The notes beneath the pieces are model-generated. The model ran no database searches, was not told where the DNA came from, and saw only the letters and a list, made by a program, of their open reading frames with translations. Position numbers and translations under genes: made by a program. A stretch of 64,000 bases of DNA from an uncultured Spirochaetia bacterium (GTDB lineage: Bacteria > Spirochaetota > Spirochaetia > SZUA-6 > Bin103), in the NCBI GenBank assembly GCA_958296075.1, contig CATQHW010000003.1:372001-436000 (forward strand), given 5' to 3'. Shown piece after piece: positions 30,277-39,923 of this stretch. Position 1 is the stretch's first letter, and the number at the start of each line of letters is the position of its first letter.

Positions 30277-32010
30277 ATGCCCAAGATCGACGTGGCCGAC
30301 CGCCTGCTGGAACGGTTCCTGGGCCGGCCGATCGATGACGCCGAGCTGGCGCCGCTGCTGTCGGGCGCCAAGGCGGTGCTCGACGAACGGGACCTCGACG
30401 CCGGCGTCCGGCGTATCGAGCTCAACGACACCAATCGGCCCGATCTCTGGTCAACGGCCGGGCTGGCGCGGCAGCTCCGCGCCCTGCTCGGCGCGCCGCC
30501 GCCCGCCTACGATTGCTTCTCGCGGCCGGATGCGCCGCTGCCGTCCGAAGGGCGCGTCATCGAAGTCGATGCGGAGATCGAGCCGGTGCGGCCGTACATC
30601 GTCGGCTTTCAGGCGAGCGGACCCGCCGTGGGCGAAGCGCTGCTGGTCGATCTGATCCAGACGCAGGAGAAGCTCTGCTGGAGCTACGGCCGCAAGCGCC
30701 GCGCGATCGCCATGGGTGTGTACCGCGCCGGCCGTATGCGCTACCCGATCCGCTACCTGGCCGCCGATCCGGACGCGACCCGCTTCGCGCCGCTGCCGGC
30801 CGACGACCGGCCGCCGGAGGAGATGAGCCTGCGCGACGTGCTGGCCCGCCATCCCAAGGGGATGGAGTTCGGCCCGATCATCGCTCATCACCGGCGCTAC
30901 CCGTTCCTGGTCGACGCCGGCGGCCGCGCGCTCAGCATGCCGCCGGTCATCAACAGCGCCGGACTGGGGTCGGTCAAGCCGGAAGACGACGACCTGTTCG
31001 TGGAGGTGACCGGCACCGACCTGAGCCACCTGCTGCTGGCGACCTCGATCATCGCGTGCGATCTGGCCGACGCCGGCTTCCGCATCCGTCCGGTCACGAC
31101 GCGCTACCCCTTCGACACGCCGTTCGGACGGGAGGTGACCGCGCCGCTGGCGTTCCAGGAGCCGGTCCACGTCGAGTTGTCCTCCGTGGGCCGGCTGCTC
31201 GGAGAACCGGTGGCGGCTGCCGACGCGCTGCGCTCGCTGCGGCTGGCCGGCGTCGAGGCGGAGGCGAACGGGGACCGCCTGACCGTGCGGCCGCCGCCGT
31301 TCCGCAACGACTTCCTGCACCCGGTCGACGTGATCGAGGAGGTGGTGATCGGGCGCGGCCTCGACTCGTTCCGGCCGACCCTGCCGGAGGAGTTCACGGC
31401 CGGCCGGCTCACCGGCATCGAGCGGTTCAGCCGGCGCGCGCGGGGGCTGATGGTGGGGCTTGGCTACGAGGAGCTGATGGTGAGCTATCTCGGCTCCTAC
31501 CAGGATCACGTCGAGCGGATGCGGTTGGCTGGCGATGCGGAGCTGGACGGGCAGGTGTTGCGCATCGCCAACCCGATCTCGGCGAACTACGCGGTGGTAC
31601 GCGCCTCCACCCTGCCGAGCCTGCTGCGGTGCGAGGAGGCCAGCGCGCACGCGGTCTATCCACACCGCCTGTTCGAGGTGGGCAAGACCGCCCGCCGCGA
31701 CGCCGGCGACGACTCCGGCACGGTGACGCGCACCCATCTGGGGTTCCTCTACGCCGGCGGAGCCGCCGGCTTCAACGACGTCAACGAGCATCTGGCCGGG
31801 CTGCTCTACTACCTGCGCATTCCGTACCGGCTGCGCGCCTGCGCCGATCCGCGGTTCGCGCCCGGCCGCGCCGCCGAGGTGCTGGTCGGCTCCCGCGAAA
31901 CGCCGGCCGGCCGCATCGGCGAACTGCACCCGGAAGCGCTGGAGGCGTGGACGATTCAGGTGCCGTGCGCCGCCTGCGAGCTCGACCTGGAGACGCTGGC
32001 CTCGTCATAG
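30277..32010 (+). CDS. pheT: Phenylalanyl-tRNA synthetase beta chain, archaeal type
   Basis: 577 residues. It lacks the EMAP-like tRNA-binding N-terminal domain and the C-terminal FDX domain of bacterial PheT (about 800 residues), matching the shorter archaeal/spirochaetal form. Visible blocks are the B1 region (IELNDTNRPDLWSTAGLARQ), the B3/4 editing domain (HPKGMEFGPIIAHHRRYPFL, PPVINSAGLG), the B5 domain (FRNDFLHPVDVIEEVVIGRG) and the class II-like pseudo-catalytic domain (YPHRLFEVGKTARRDA). Two bases separate it from pheS. The alpha and beta chains form the (alpha-beta)2 synthetase. Confidence 0.93.
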   Translation: MPKIDVADRLLERFLGRPIDDAELAPLLSGAKAVLDERDLDAGVRRIELNDTNRPDLWSTAGLARQLRALLGAPPPAYDCFSRPDAPLPSEGRVIEVDAEIEPVRPYIVGFQASGPAVGEALLVDLIQTQEKLCWSYGRKRRAIAMGVYRAGRMRYPIRYLAADPDATRFAPLPADDRPPEEMSLRDVLARHPKGMEFGPIIAHHRRYPFLVDAGGRALSMPPVINSAGLGSVKPEDDDLFVEVTGTDLSHLLLATSIIACDLADAGFRIRPVTTRYPFDTPFGREVTAPLAFQEPVHVELSSVGRLLGEPVAAADALRSLRLAGVEAEANGDRLTVRPPPFRNDFLHPVDVIEEVVIGRGLDSFRPTLPEEFTAGRLTGIERFSRRARGLMVGLGYEELMVSYLGSYQDHVERMRLAGDAELDGQVLRIANPISANYAVVRASTLPSLLRCEEASAHAVYPHRLFEVGKTARRDAGDDSGTVTRTHLGFLYAGGAAGFNDVNEHLAGLLYYLRIPYRLRACADPRFAPGRAAEVLVGSRETPAGRIGELHPEALEAWTIQVPCAACELDLETLASS

Positions 32011-32028
32011 CGCCGGCGCGGCGGCGCG

Positions 32029-33663
32029 TCAGACGGACTCGGAGCGGGCGATCGGGAAGCGGCGGCCCGGACCGAACGCCCGCGGTGACAACTTGATCAC
32101 CGTGGCCGCCTGCCGCCGCTTGTGCTCGGCCCGGCCCACCATCTGCAGGACGCGCCCGACGAGCCGTGGCTCGAAGCCGGCGGCCACGATCTGTTCGGCC
32201 CCTTCGCTCCGCTCGACGTAGCGCTGCAGGATGGCGTCCAGCACCTCGTACGGCGGCAGCGAGTCGCTGTCGAGCTGTCCCGGGCGCAGCTCCGCCGACG
32301 GCGGCTTGTCCAGCGTGGCGTCCGGGATGATCGGCCCGTCCTCGTTGATGCGGCGCGCCAGCGCATACACCTGCGTCTTCCACAGGTCGCCGATCGGCGC
32401 CAGCGCCCCGGCCATGTCGCCGTACAGGGTGGCGTAGCCGGTGGCCAACTCGCTCTTGTTGCCGGTCGCCAGGGCGAGCGCGCCGGTCTTGTTGGCGAAC
32501 GCCATCACCAGGGTGCCGCGGATGCGCGCCTGCAGATTCTCCTCCGCGGTGTCCGGCGGGCGGGCGGCGAACACCGGCGCCAACGTCCGCAGGAACGCCG
32601 CGAACGCCGGCTCGATCGGCAGCACGTGGAAGTCGATCCCCAGCGCGCGCGCCAGCGCGGCCGCGTCGCGGCGGCTGCCGGCGGACGAGTACCGGGACGG
32701 CAGCGCGAACGCGGTAACCCGCTCGGGACCCAGGCGCCGGGCGGCAACCGCGGCCACCACCGCGGAGTCGATGCCGCCGGAGACCGCCAGGCAGACGCGG
32801 TCGTGGCCGGTCTTGGCCAGATAGTCGCGCAGGCCGATGCCGATGGCGGCTTCGACCTCCCGATAGTCGTCGCCGGCGGGCGCCGCGCACGCGGTCGAGT
32901 CGGTATCGACCACGGCCACGTCTTCGCGGAATCCGGGCGACCGGTGGATCAGCCGGCCGCTGGCCGCGCACGCCAGGGATTGCCCGTCGAAGATGAGCCC
33001 GTCGTTGCCGCCGACCGCGTTGGCGTACAGCACCGGACAGCCGCTGGTGGCGGCGACCCGCGCGAGCAGCGCGCTGCGGATCGCCGGCTTGCCGAGGTGG
33101 TAGGGCGATGCGGAGGGCGCCAGCATCATGGTCGCGCCGGCGCGGGTCTGCTCGGCCACCGGATCTCGTGCGTAGGCGCCGGACGGGTCAGGAGCCGACT
33201 CCCACCAGATGTCCTCGCAGATCGTCAGCCCGATCCGCTCGCCCGCGAACGGCACCGGCCGGCAAACGGCGGCCGGCTCGAAGTAGCGCGCCTCGTCGAA
33301 CACGTCGTAGGTGGGCAGCAGGCTCTTGGCCTGCGAGCCGACCACGGCGCCATCGGCCAGCAGCGAGGCGGCGTTGCGCAGCGCCTTGCCGGCGCCGGTC
33401 GGGTTCGTCGCGACGTGGCCGACCACCACGCCCAGCCCGGACGGCAGGCGCTGCCGCAGGCGGTTCAGCGCCTGCCGGTTGGCGTTCACGAAGGAGCGGT
33501 GGTCGAGCAGGTCCATCGGCGGGTAGCCGCAGACCGACAGCTCCGGGCACACGACCAGTTCGGCGCCGCGCGCCCGGGCCGCCTGGGCGGCGGTCACGAT
33601 CCGATCGACGTTGCCGGCGAAGTCGCCGATGGTCGAGTTGATCTGAGCCAGGGCGATCCGCAC
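32029..33663 (-). CDS. nadE: Glutamine-dependent NAD+ synthetase
   Basis: 544 residues, the two-domain form. The N-terminal nitrilase-type glutaminase has its catalytic Glu in AELVVCPELSVCGYPP, Lys in GSQAKSLLPTYDVFDEARYF and Cys in IGLTICEDIWWES. The C-terminal ATP-pyrophosphatase domain has the P-loop LAVSGGIDSAVVAAV and the NKTGALALATGNKSELATGY segment. It converts nicotinate adenine dinucleotide, glutamine and ATP to NAD+. The GTG start is preceded by GGGGGAGGAGGG, a strong ribosome-binding site. It converges with pheT, and a tRNA lies just upstream. Confidence 0.95.
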   Translation of the reverse strand: MRIALAQINSTIGDFAGNVDRIVTAAQAARARGAELVVCPELSVCGYPPMDLLDHRSFVNANRQALNRLRQRLPSGLGVVVGHVATNPTGAGKALRNAASLLADGAVVGSQAKSLLPTYDVFDEARYFEPAAVCRPVPFAGERIGLTICEDIWWESAPDPSGAYARDPVAEQTRAGATMMLAPSASPYHLGKPAIRSALLARVAATSGCPVLYANAVGGNDGLIFDGQSLACAASGRLIHRSPGFREDVAVVDTDSTACAAPAGDDYREVEAAIGIGLRDYLAKTGHDRVCLAVSGGIDSAVVAAVAARRLGPERVTAFALPSRYSSAGSRRDAAALARALGIDFHVLPIEPAFAAFLRTLAPVFAARPPDTAEENLQARIRGTLVMAFANKTGALALATGNKSELATGYATLYGDMAGALAPIGDLWKTQVYALARRINEDGPIIPDATLDKPPSAELRPGQLDSDSLPPYEVLDAILQRYVERSEGAEQIVAAGFEPRLVGRVLQMVGRAEHKRRQAATVIKLSPRAFGPGRRFPIARSESV

Positions 33664-33689
33664 GACCCTCCTCCCCCGGAGACTGCTCC

Positions 33690-33763
<74 letters not shown>

Positions 33764-33800
33764 GTATGCGCGGCGGCGTGAACGTGATACCGAGTCTACA

Positions 33801-34511
33801 TCATACACCGCCCGGGCACGGCGTGCGCCCCGGCGCCACGCCATCGCCCTGCGGCTCCGAGCACGCCCTGCGTACCCAGGCGCCGATCCCGAACGCGCGC
33901 AACCGCTCCTCGATCGCCGGCAGCTCGGCCTCTGTGGCCGGTTCGGTGACGACCCGGGTGAACGCCCCAGCCGTCTCCAGGGCGGCGGGGAGGTTCTGCG
34001 CCTGCAGCCTGCGGAGCAGGTTCCGGGCGTTGTCGGAGACGCCGAAGGAGCCGATCTGCAGTACGTAGCGCCGCGGCTGCGGCCGGCCCGCCACCTGCAG
34101 GCGCACCTCGGCGACGCCGGTGCGCAATATCCCCAGTTGGCGGGCGGCGCCGAGCGACAGGTCGATGATGCGGTCCTCCACGAACGGGCCGCGGTCGTTG
34201 ATGCGGACGTCGACGCTGGCGCTGCCGTCGATCAGGGAGACCCGCACCAGGGTCCCGAACGGCAGGGTGCGGTGCGCGGCGGTGAAGCCGTTCATGTCGT
34301 AGGTCTCTCCGCTGGCGGTGGACCGACCGTGGAACTGCCAACCGTACCAGGAGGCCCAGCCGTGCGAGGAGGCAGGGCCGGTGGTGACCGGCAGCGCTGC
34401 CGCCTGCGCGTCGGGCCGAACCGCCGCGGGCGCGGTCGCCGGCAGCGCCTGTTGAGCGGCGACGCCGGTGGCGGCCAGCGCGAACAGCACCGGAAAAACG
34501 GCGCGCATCAC
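33801..34511 (-). CDS. rlpA: RlpA-like septal protein (DPBB plus SPOR domains)
   Basis: 236 residues. A signal peptide (MRAVFPVLFALAATGVAAQQ) is followed by an Ala/Pro-rich linker. Next comes the double-psi beta-barrel (ASWYGWQFHGRSTASGETYD, FTAAHRTLPFGTLVRV, VRINDRGPFVEDRIIDLSLG) with the Asp of the lytic transglycosylase-type active site in INDRGPF. The C-terminal SPOR domain (YVLQIGSFGVSDNARNLLRR) binds denuded septal glycan. No lipobox cysteine follows the signal peptide, so it is probably periplasmic and soluble rather than a lipoprotein. It is divergent from prpB. Confidence 0.88.
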   Translation of the reverse strand: MMRAVFPVLFALAATGVAAQQALPATAPAAVRPDAQAAALPVTTGPASSHGWASWYGWQFHGRSTASGETYDMNGFTAAHRTLPFGTLVRVSLIDGSASVDVRINDRGPFVEDRIIDLSLGAARQLGILRTGVAEVRLQVAGRPQPRRYVLQIGSFGVSDNARNLLRRLQAQNLPAALETAGAFTRVVTEPATEAELPAIEERLRAFGIGAWVRRACSEPQGDGVAPGRTPCPGGV

Positions 34512-34549
34512 TTGATTATCGACCCGTGGATCAGCAACCTGAGAGCGTG

Positions 34550-35425
34550 ATGACCGGTGATCTGCACGCGGCCCTGAGCGCCGAACGGCCTCTGCAGGTG
34601 GTGGGCGTGATCAACGCGTACGCCGCCGTTCAGGCGCAGGCGTCGGGGTTCCGGGCGATCTACCTGTCCGGCGCAGGCGTGGCCAATGCCGGTTTCGCGC
34701 TGCCCGATCTGGCCATGACGGGCTTGGGCGACGTGCTGGAGGACACCCGGCGGATCGCCGGAGCCGTGCCGCTGCCGTTGCTGGTCGACGCCGACACCGG
34801 CTGGGGAGAGGCCCTGGCGATCGGCCGTACCGCCCGCGAGCTGGCCCGCGCCGGCGCCGCCGCCATGCACCTGGAAGATCAGGTGCCGGTCAAGCGGTGC
34901 GGCCACCGCGCCGGCAAGCGGCTGGTGCCGGCCGACCTGATGCGGGAGCGGATCGCCGCCGCGGTCGACGGCCGGCCGGACGATCGCTTCGCCGTGATGG
35001 CGCGCACGGACGCGCTGGCCGTCGAAGGGATCGAGCCGGCGCTGGAGCGCTGCGGGCGCTACGTCGATGCCGGAGCGGATATGATCTTCTTCGAGGGCGC
35101 CACGGCGCTGGAGCAGTTTGGTCGGGTGGCGGAAGCGGCGCGGGTGCCGGTGCTGGCCAACGTCACCGAGTTCGGACAGACGCCGCTGTGGAGCCGGGAG
35201 CAGCTCGGGGCGGCCGGCGTGGCGCTGGCGCTCTACCCGCTGTCCGGGTTTCGCGCCATGGCCAAGGCGGCCGCCGGCGTCTTTCATTCGATTCGTCGCG
35301 ACGGTACCCAGAGGGAGGTGATCACACAGATGCAGACGCGTGCCGAACTGTACGAGACGCTGGACTACGAACGTTACGAGGAACGCGCGGACGCGATCCT
35401 GGCGCGGAGCGGCGACCGTGGCTGA
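34550..35425 (+). CDS. prpB: Methylisocitrate lyase
   Basis: 291 residues from ATG 34550; a GTG eight codons upstream (34526) is an alternative. This isocitrate lyase/PEP mutase-superfamily barrel has [10 protein letters not shown] for metal binding and the catalytic-loop motif KRCGHRAGK typical of Prp[22 protein letters not shown] is the characteristic N-terminus. It cleaves 2-methylisocitrate to pyruvate and succinate, the last step of the methylcitrate route for propionyl-CoA. Its end overlaps the prpC start by eight bases. prpD lies 6 kb downstream in the same direction. Confidence 0.92.
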   Translation: MTGDLHAALSAERPLQVVGVINAYAAVQAQASGFRAIYLSGAGVANAGFALPDLAMTGLGDVLEDTRRIAGAVPLPLLVDADTGWGEALAIGRTARELARAGAAAMHLEDQVPVKRCGHRAGKRLVPADLMRERIAAAVDGRPDDRFAVMARTDALAVEGIEPALERCGRYVDAGADMIFFEGATALEQFGRVAEAARVPVLANVTEFGQTPLWSREQLGAAGVALALYPLSGFRAMAKAAAGVFHSIRRDGTQREVITQMQTRAELYETLDYERYEERADAILARSGDRG

Positions 35426-36512
35426 GGCGGGCGCCGGGCTGAGTGGGGTGATCGCCGGCCGCTCGGCGATCGCCACCGTCGGCAAGGCCGGCCGCGGCTT
35501 GCGCTATCGCGGCTACGCGATCAAGGAGTTGGCGTCCGGCGCCTGCTTCGAGGAGGTCGCCTACCTGCTGATCCACGGCGGGCTGCCGGCCGCGGCCGAG
35601 TTCGCCGCGTACCGCGGCCGGCTGCGCGCGTGCCGGGCGTTGCCGGAGGCGGTGCGCGACATCGTGCAGCGGCTGCCCGACCACGCCCATCCGATGGACG
35701 TGCTGCGCACCGGCTGCTCGGCGTTGGGAGCGGTCGCCCCGGTCGAGGAGCCGGCCGCCCTGGTGGACGCCGCCGATACGCTGCTGGCGCAGCTCCCGGC
35801 CGTGATCGGCTGCTGGCGGCGCGCTGACGCCGGCGACGAAGCGGGCTCACACGCCGCGCACACCCTGGCGCAGCTCGGCGCCGGGCCGGCGACGCCGGCG
35901 GCGGAGCGCACGCTCGACGTCGCCATGACCCTGTATGCCGAGCACGAGTTCAACGCCTCCACCTTTGCGGCCCGCACGGCGGCCTCGACCCTCACCGACT
36001 TCCACTCCGCGGTGACCGCCGCCATCGGCACGCTGCGCGGGCCGCTGCACGGCGGCGCCAACGAGGCGGCGCTCGACCTGATCCGCTCCTTCGACGACCC
36101 GGACGCGGCGGAGGCGGGCGTCATGCGCCTGCTGGCAGAGAAGCGGCTGATCATGGGATTCGGCCATCGCGTCTACCGCGGCGGCGACCCGCGTTCGCCG
36201 ATCATCGAAGCGTGCGCGGAGCGGCTGGTGGCCGAGCACGGCGGCGGTGATCTGCTCGCCATCGCGCGCCGCATAGAGGCGGTGATGCGGCGCGAGAAGG
36301 GACTGTTCCCCAATCTCGACTTCTACAGCGCCGTGGTGTTCCACCAGCTCGGCATCGAGCAGCGGCTGTTCACCCCGGTGTTCGTGATCGCCCGCCTGGC
36401 CGGCTGGGCCGCGCACGTCATCGAACAGATCGCCGACAACAAGATCATCCGCCCCGTCGCCGAGTACGTGGGACCCGGCGACCGGCCGTTCGTATCGCTC
36501 GCCGAACGGTAG
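35418..36512 (+). CDS. prpC: 2-methylcitrate synthase
   Basis: 364 residues from GTG 35418, inside the end of prpB. Citrate synthase fold with catalytic His in [14 protein letters not shown], second His in [14 protein letters not shown] and Asp in [17 protein letters not shown]. The protein length and close coupling to prpB favour 2-methylcitrate synthase (propionyl-CoA plus oxaloacetate) over a housekeeping citrate synthase. The N-terminus ([20 protein letters not shown]) is typical of this short subfamily. prpD is separated by accessory genes. Confidence 0.92.
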   Translation: MAEAGAGLSGVIAGRSAIATVGKAGRGLRYRGYAIKELASGACFEEVAYLLIHGGLPAAAEFAAYRGRLRACRALPEAVRDIVQRLPDHAHPMDVLRTGCSALGAVAPVEEPAALVDAADTLLAQLPAVIGCWRRADAGDEAGSHAAHTLAQLGAGPATPAAERTLDVAMTLYAEHEFNASTFAARTAASTLTDFHSAVTAAIGTLRGPLHGGANEAALDLIRSFDDPDAAEAGVMRLLAEKRLIMGFGHRVYRGGDPRSPIIEACAERLVAEHGGGDLLAIARRIEAVMRREKGLFPNLDFYSAVVFHQLGIEQRLFTPVFVIARLAGWAAHVIEQIADNKIIRPVAEYVGPGDRPFVSLAER

Positions 36513-36586
36513 CGCGACGACCGGCGGGTGCATCGCGCCTTGCGTCAGACCTCCACCGCCCGATCGACCAGCGAGCGGTTCGCCGT

Positions 36587-38455
36587 ATGCCTGACTTGGT
36601 AGACAACGTACTCGCGAAACTCGCGGTTCTCATCGCGGAAGACCGCTTCGAGAACCTGGAGACGGATGGGCTGGAGATCAAACCGGTTCCCGCGGCTACC
36701 GGAGATTGGCGGGAACGCCACGTGTCGATAAACGCCTTTCTCAATACGCGCGGCGGGATCCTGCTGCTCGGCTTCAAGGAAGAAGGTCGGGGAGCGCGAC
36801 GACGCTGGGCCTTTACCGGCTATCGGGAGGAGGCCGAGAACAAGCTGAAGGAGTTCCCGCGCCTCTTCGAGGACCGCAAGGGAACGAAACTCGATCTCGG
36901 GGCAGCCTTTCCTCCGCCCCAGATTCGCGACTTTCAGGGAGGCCGGGTAGCGGTCATATACGTGGACGAGCTGCCCGCGGATCAGAAATACGTCTTCTAC
37001 CGCCGAGGGTCGTGGAAACGGCTGCTGACCGGGGATCACCGGCTGACGGAGGCGGAGATCGAACGTCAGGAGGAGTACCGCGAAGAGTCGTGGCACGTCC
37101 GCGAACTGCGCCCGGTGCCGGGCACGGCGATCGATGACATGGATCTCGATTCGCTGAACGATTATATTCAGCAGCTCAACCGTCCGGTGAAAGTGGAAAC
37201 GATCAAGCCGGACCTGGCAGCGGCACGCGGTTTTCTCGAGCGCAAGCAGTTCATCCAGGATGGAGTCGTCACGACGCTCGGCATGCTGGTGTGCGGGCGG
37301 CACCCCGGAGACCGGCTCGGCTTCCGCTGCCACGTCCACGGGTACGTAGAGGTGCCGCAGGAGGTGGCGGTGGCGCAGGACAAACAGGACCTGATCGACA
37401 ACATCCTGCCGCTGATGGAGAACAGCCTCTCCTACATTCTGCGGAACATCCAGATCGGGATTTCCGTCGAAGGCGGCGGAGCCGCCGTACCGCAATACCC
37501 CGAGGAAGTCTTGCGAGAAACGGTGAACAACGCCTTGGCCCACCGCGATTATTCCATCGACCGCCAAGCGATCATTTCGATCAAACCCGGCCAGCACGTC
37601 TCCATCCGCAATCCGGGATCGTTTCGCCCTCACCTGCTCATCGAGCACCCGGACGATCCCATCCCGCTGCGCCGGATCATCCCGGAGGCCAAGGCGCGCA
37701 ACCCCAAGCTGGCGGACGTGTTGCGAGTCTATCGGAAATGGGAAGGCAAGGGCATCGGCATGGCTACGCTGGTGAATCTGTGCCTGGAGAACCGGATCGA
37801 TCTTCCCACCTACCGCTTCTACAGCGAAGAAGTGCGCCTCTTTCTGAACGCCGGCCCCCTGCTCGGACCACGAATCGATGCCCTGCTCGATTCGTTCGAC
37901 GCCTATATCGCCGGCAAGATGGCGGGCGGTCTCGGCGGCGAACAGAAGCTGGTGCTGGCGTACCTGATGAAGGCGCAATGGGCCGATGAACGGTACCGGT
38001 ACACGATCCTGCTGACGCCTGACAACAATCACTTCGAACAGCTTCTGGCGCTGGAGCAAGTCGGGCTGATCTTCAGACACTCGCTCAGCACCGCCACGCG
38101 GCCGGTATTCGTCGTCGATAAGGTGCTGATGCAGTCGGACTATCGGGACGAGTTGGAGCGGATATTCGGCGACCTGAGGTCCGTCGATCCTCATTCGAGG
38201 AGATGCCTGAACATCCTGTGGCGCTATGGCAGGTTCTCATCAGCGGGGACGGCGACGGCAAAGAAGACCGCGTTCTCGCTCTGGTACGAAGACCACGGAG
38301 AAATTCAGGACATCAAGGAATTCGACCGGTTCTACCGGAAGGTCCGCTACACCTTCAACAAGCTGGAGCGAGACGGCTATATCGTGCGCCGCGGCGGTCG
38401 CGGCTTTGTGCTCAATCAGACGTATCGCGATGGTCGCCTGCCGTATGGGCAGTGA
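36587..38455 (+). CDS. AlbA_2/Schlafen-like and HATPase_c_4 ATP-binding protein
   Basis: 622 residues. The N-terminal about 160 residues look like the AlbA_2 (Schlafen-like) domain: ENLETDGLEIKPV, VSINAFLNTRGGILLLGFKE, VAVIYVDELPADQKYVFYRR. The middle carries an HATPase_c_4-type ATP-binding domain with the N-box in YPEEVLRETVNNALAHRDYS and GKGIGMATLVNLCLENRI. The C-terminal about 180 residues hold winged-helix-like segments (KVRYTFNKLERDGYIVRRGG). Function is unknown; members occur in islands and defence neighbourhoods and may act in regulation or nucleic-acid sensing. It has lower GC than its neighbours and lies between prpC and prpD. Confidence 0.7.
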   Translation: MPDLVDNVLAKLAVLIAEDRFENLETDGLEIKPVPAATGDWRERHVSINAFLNTRGGILLLGFKEEGRGARRRWAFTGYREEAENKLKEFPRLFEDRKGTKLDLGAAFPPPQIRDFQGGRVAVIYVDELPADQKYVFYRRGSWKRLLTGDHRLTEAEIERQEEYREESWHVRELRPVPGTAIDDMDLDSLNDYIQQLNRPVKVETIKPDLAAARGFLERKQFIQDGVVTTLGMLVCGRHPGDRLGFRCHVHGYVEVPQEVAVAQDKQDLIDNILPLMENSLSYILRNIQIGISVEGGGAAVPQYPEEVLRETVNNALAHRDYSIDRQAIISIKPGQHVSIRNPGSFRPHLLIEHPDDPIPLRRIIPEAKARNPKLADVLRVYRKWEGKGIGMATLVNLCLENRIDLPTYRFYSEEVRLFLNAGPLLGPRIDALLDSFDAYIAGKMAGGLGGEQKLVLAYLMKAQWADERYRYTILLTPDNNHFEQLLALEQVGLIFRHSLSTATRPVFVVDKVLMQSDYRDELERIFGDLRSVDPHSRRCLNILWRYGRFSSAGTATAKKTAFSLWYEDHGEIQDIKEFDRFYRKVRYTFNKLERDGYIVRRGGRGFVLNQTYRDGRLPYGQ

Positions 38456-38473
38456 TTGCATTTCCCGGCTTCG

Positions 38474-38695
38474 TCAGCCGGTACTTCTGCAGGCGGCTGC
38501 GCGGGTAGTCGGCAACGCGCCCGGATTCCAGACCTCCAGCCGATCGGAGAAGAGCATGACTTGTACGCTGGCGTTGCTCGTGTAGTCACGGTGAGCGACC
38601 GCGTTGACGATCGCTTCGGTCACGACCTCTGCGCCGCGGCTCCGTAGCCGAAATCTACTCCTTGAGCGCCAAGTGGACGATGACCGGCAGCGCAA
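38474..38695 (-). pseudogene. Fragment of another AlbA/HATPase_c_4 protein
   Basis: About 50 codons on the minus strand, around 38480-38640, encode [20 protein letters not shown] followed by [20 protein letters not shown]. This is the ATP-binding N-box region of a protein of the same family as the gene at 36587-38455, but in the opposite direction. The rest of the domain is absent on both sides, so it is a relic of a second copy. Confidence 0.6.
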
Positions 38696-38987
38696 AGCCC
38701 GCGGGCAACGATCCGGTCAGCCGCAGCCAGCCGCCGAAGTGCCGGAGCCGCGCGAAGGTGGTCGGTCCGGCGACGGTCGGCAGCGGGATATCCGTCCCCT
38801 CGTCGGTCCAGTGGATGCCGTCCGGCGCGATCTGTACCCGCGCGATAGCGGCGGCGGGCGCTACGCCGTCGATCAGGCGGATGAAGAAGATCGCCTCGCG
38901 CGCCCATGCCGCTTCGAACGGCTCGGTCGCGAACTCGCCCTCCCAGGTGGTACCGAGCTCGATCGCCGCGGTGTGACTCTGTCTCAT
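38655..38987 (-). CDS. Conserved small protein paired with a DUF6772-like gene
   Basis: 110 residues from ATG 38987 with GAGGGGAAGG just upstream. The sequence ([57 protein letters not shown]) reads as a beta-sandwich-like protein with no signal peptide and no catalytic motif I recognise. It begins 10 bases after the DUF6772-like gene ends, so the two are co-transcribed. Function unknown. The last codons overlap the decayed HATPase fragment on the same strand, so the 3' end may be imported sequence. Confidence 0.55.
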   Translation of the reverse strand: MRQSHTAAIELGTTWEGEFATEPFEAAWAREAIFFIRLIDGVAPAAAIARVQIAPDGIHWTDEGTDIPLPTVAGPTTFARLRHFGGWLRLTGSLPAGFALPVIVHLALKE

Positions 38988-38997
38988 CGCCTTCCCC

Positions 38998-39882
38998 TCA
39001 CGCGGCCGTGGAGACCGCGACGCGGTCGAGGTAGAGGAACGCGCGGGTAGCGGCGTCGCTCTCCACGAAGAACGCGACGTTGAGCATCGACCACAGGTTG
39101 GGCATGGCCGGCAGCCGCATCGGCTCGATGCCGGTCACGTCCAGGTCGCGCTCGTTGCAACGGAATCCCAGAAAGCGCATTGCCGCCAGGTCGAAGTCGA
39201 GCCGCAGGTAATACCAGTTGTGTTTGGTAGCGATCTCGTTGTAGCAGAGACGCTGCCCGCCGCCCGGAACGTCGATCCAGTTGTTGGACTTGAAGTGGAA
39301 GTGCGACCAGGTCTTGCCGCGCGTGCCGATGTCGACCAGCGGCTCGCGCCGGTTCTTGTACTGCCAGCGCTCCGCGCGCCGGCCGTTCCACGCGTTGAGA
39401 TAGCGGAGGTGCGGCATCACCCGCTGCGGCGCGGCCGCCTGCCCGTCGGCGTGCTGCAGGTCGAGCAGGACGCCGAACGCGCGCACCGCCGTCTCGCCCA
39501 GCTCCAGCGCGCTCGCCTCCGGCTTGAAGGTGACGATCGCCTCCACCCGCAGCGGTCCCCAGGTGCGGAACGTGTAGCGCTTGATCGCCGTGCAGAAGGT
39601 TCCCGGCTTGGCGCGCGTGGCCAGCTTGAGCGCGTAGCAGCCGCCGATCCCGCCGGAGGTGCCGGCGTCCCACATGGTCAGGTTGCTCAGCATCGGCGGC
39701 CGCATGTCCATGTACTCCGGCAGCATGGCGTCGATGCGGTCCTCGTAGTTGCCGATCAGCGCGCCCCAGCCGTTCATCCCGTCGTTGAAGTCGTCGTGGT
39801 AGAGCAGCCGCGGCAGGGGCTCGAAGGGACCCTGCAGGCCGGAGCTCATGGCGGTCGCCTGCATGGCCCCGTATTGTGCCAT
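38998..39882 (-). CDS. DUF6772-like protein, possible carbohydrate-related
   Basis: 294 residues from ATG 39882; upstream codons in the frame are not convincing. The sequence is distinctive: LPRLLYHDDFNDGMNGWGAL, IGNYEDRIDAMLPEYMDMRP, MWDAGTSGGIGGCYALKLAT, NNWIDVPGGGQRLCYNEIAT and NWYYLRLDFDLAAMRFLGF. The FNDG start and beta-rich character resemble lectin-like or jelly-roll proteins acting on carbohydrates, which is only an inference. I associate it with DUF6772. There is no signal peptide. It is paired with the 110-residue gene downstream. Confidence 0.6.
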   Translation of the reverse strand: MAQYGAMQATAMSSGLQGPFEPLPRLLYHDDFNDGMNGWGALIGNYEDRIDAMLPEYMDMRPPMLSNLTMWDAGTSGGIGGCYALKLATRAKPGTFCTAIKRYTFRTWGPLRVEAIVTFKPEASALELGETAVRAFGVLLDLQHADGQAAAPQRVMPHLRYLNAWNGRRAERWQYKNRREPLVDIGTRGKTWSHFHFKSNNWIDVPGGGQRLCYNEIATKHNWYYLRLDFDLAAMRFLGFRCNERDLDVTGIEPMRLPAMPNLWSMLNVAFFVESDAATRAFLYLDRVAVSTAA

Positions 39883-39923
39883 ACTTTCGTCGCGCCGGCC
39901 CAGGGCTCCGGGGTGCGTCCGCG

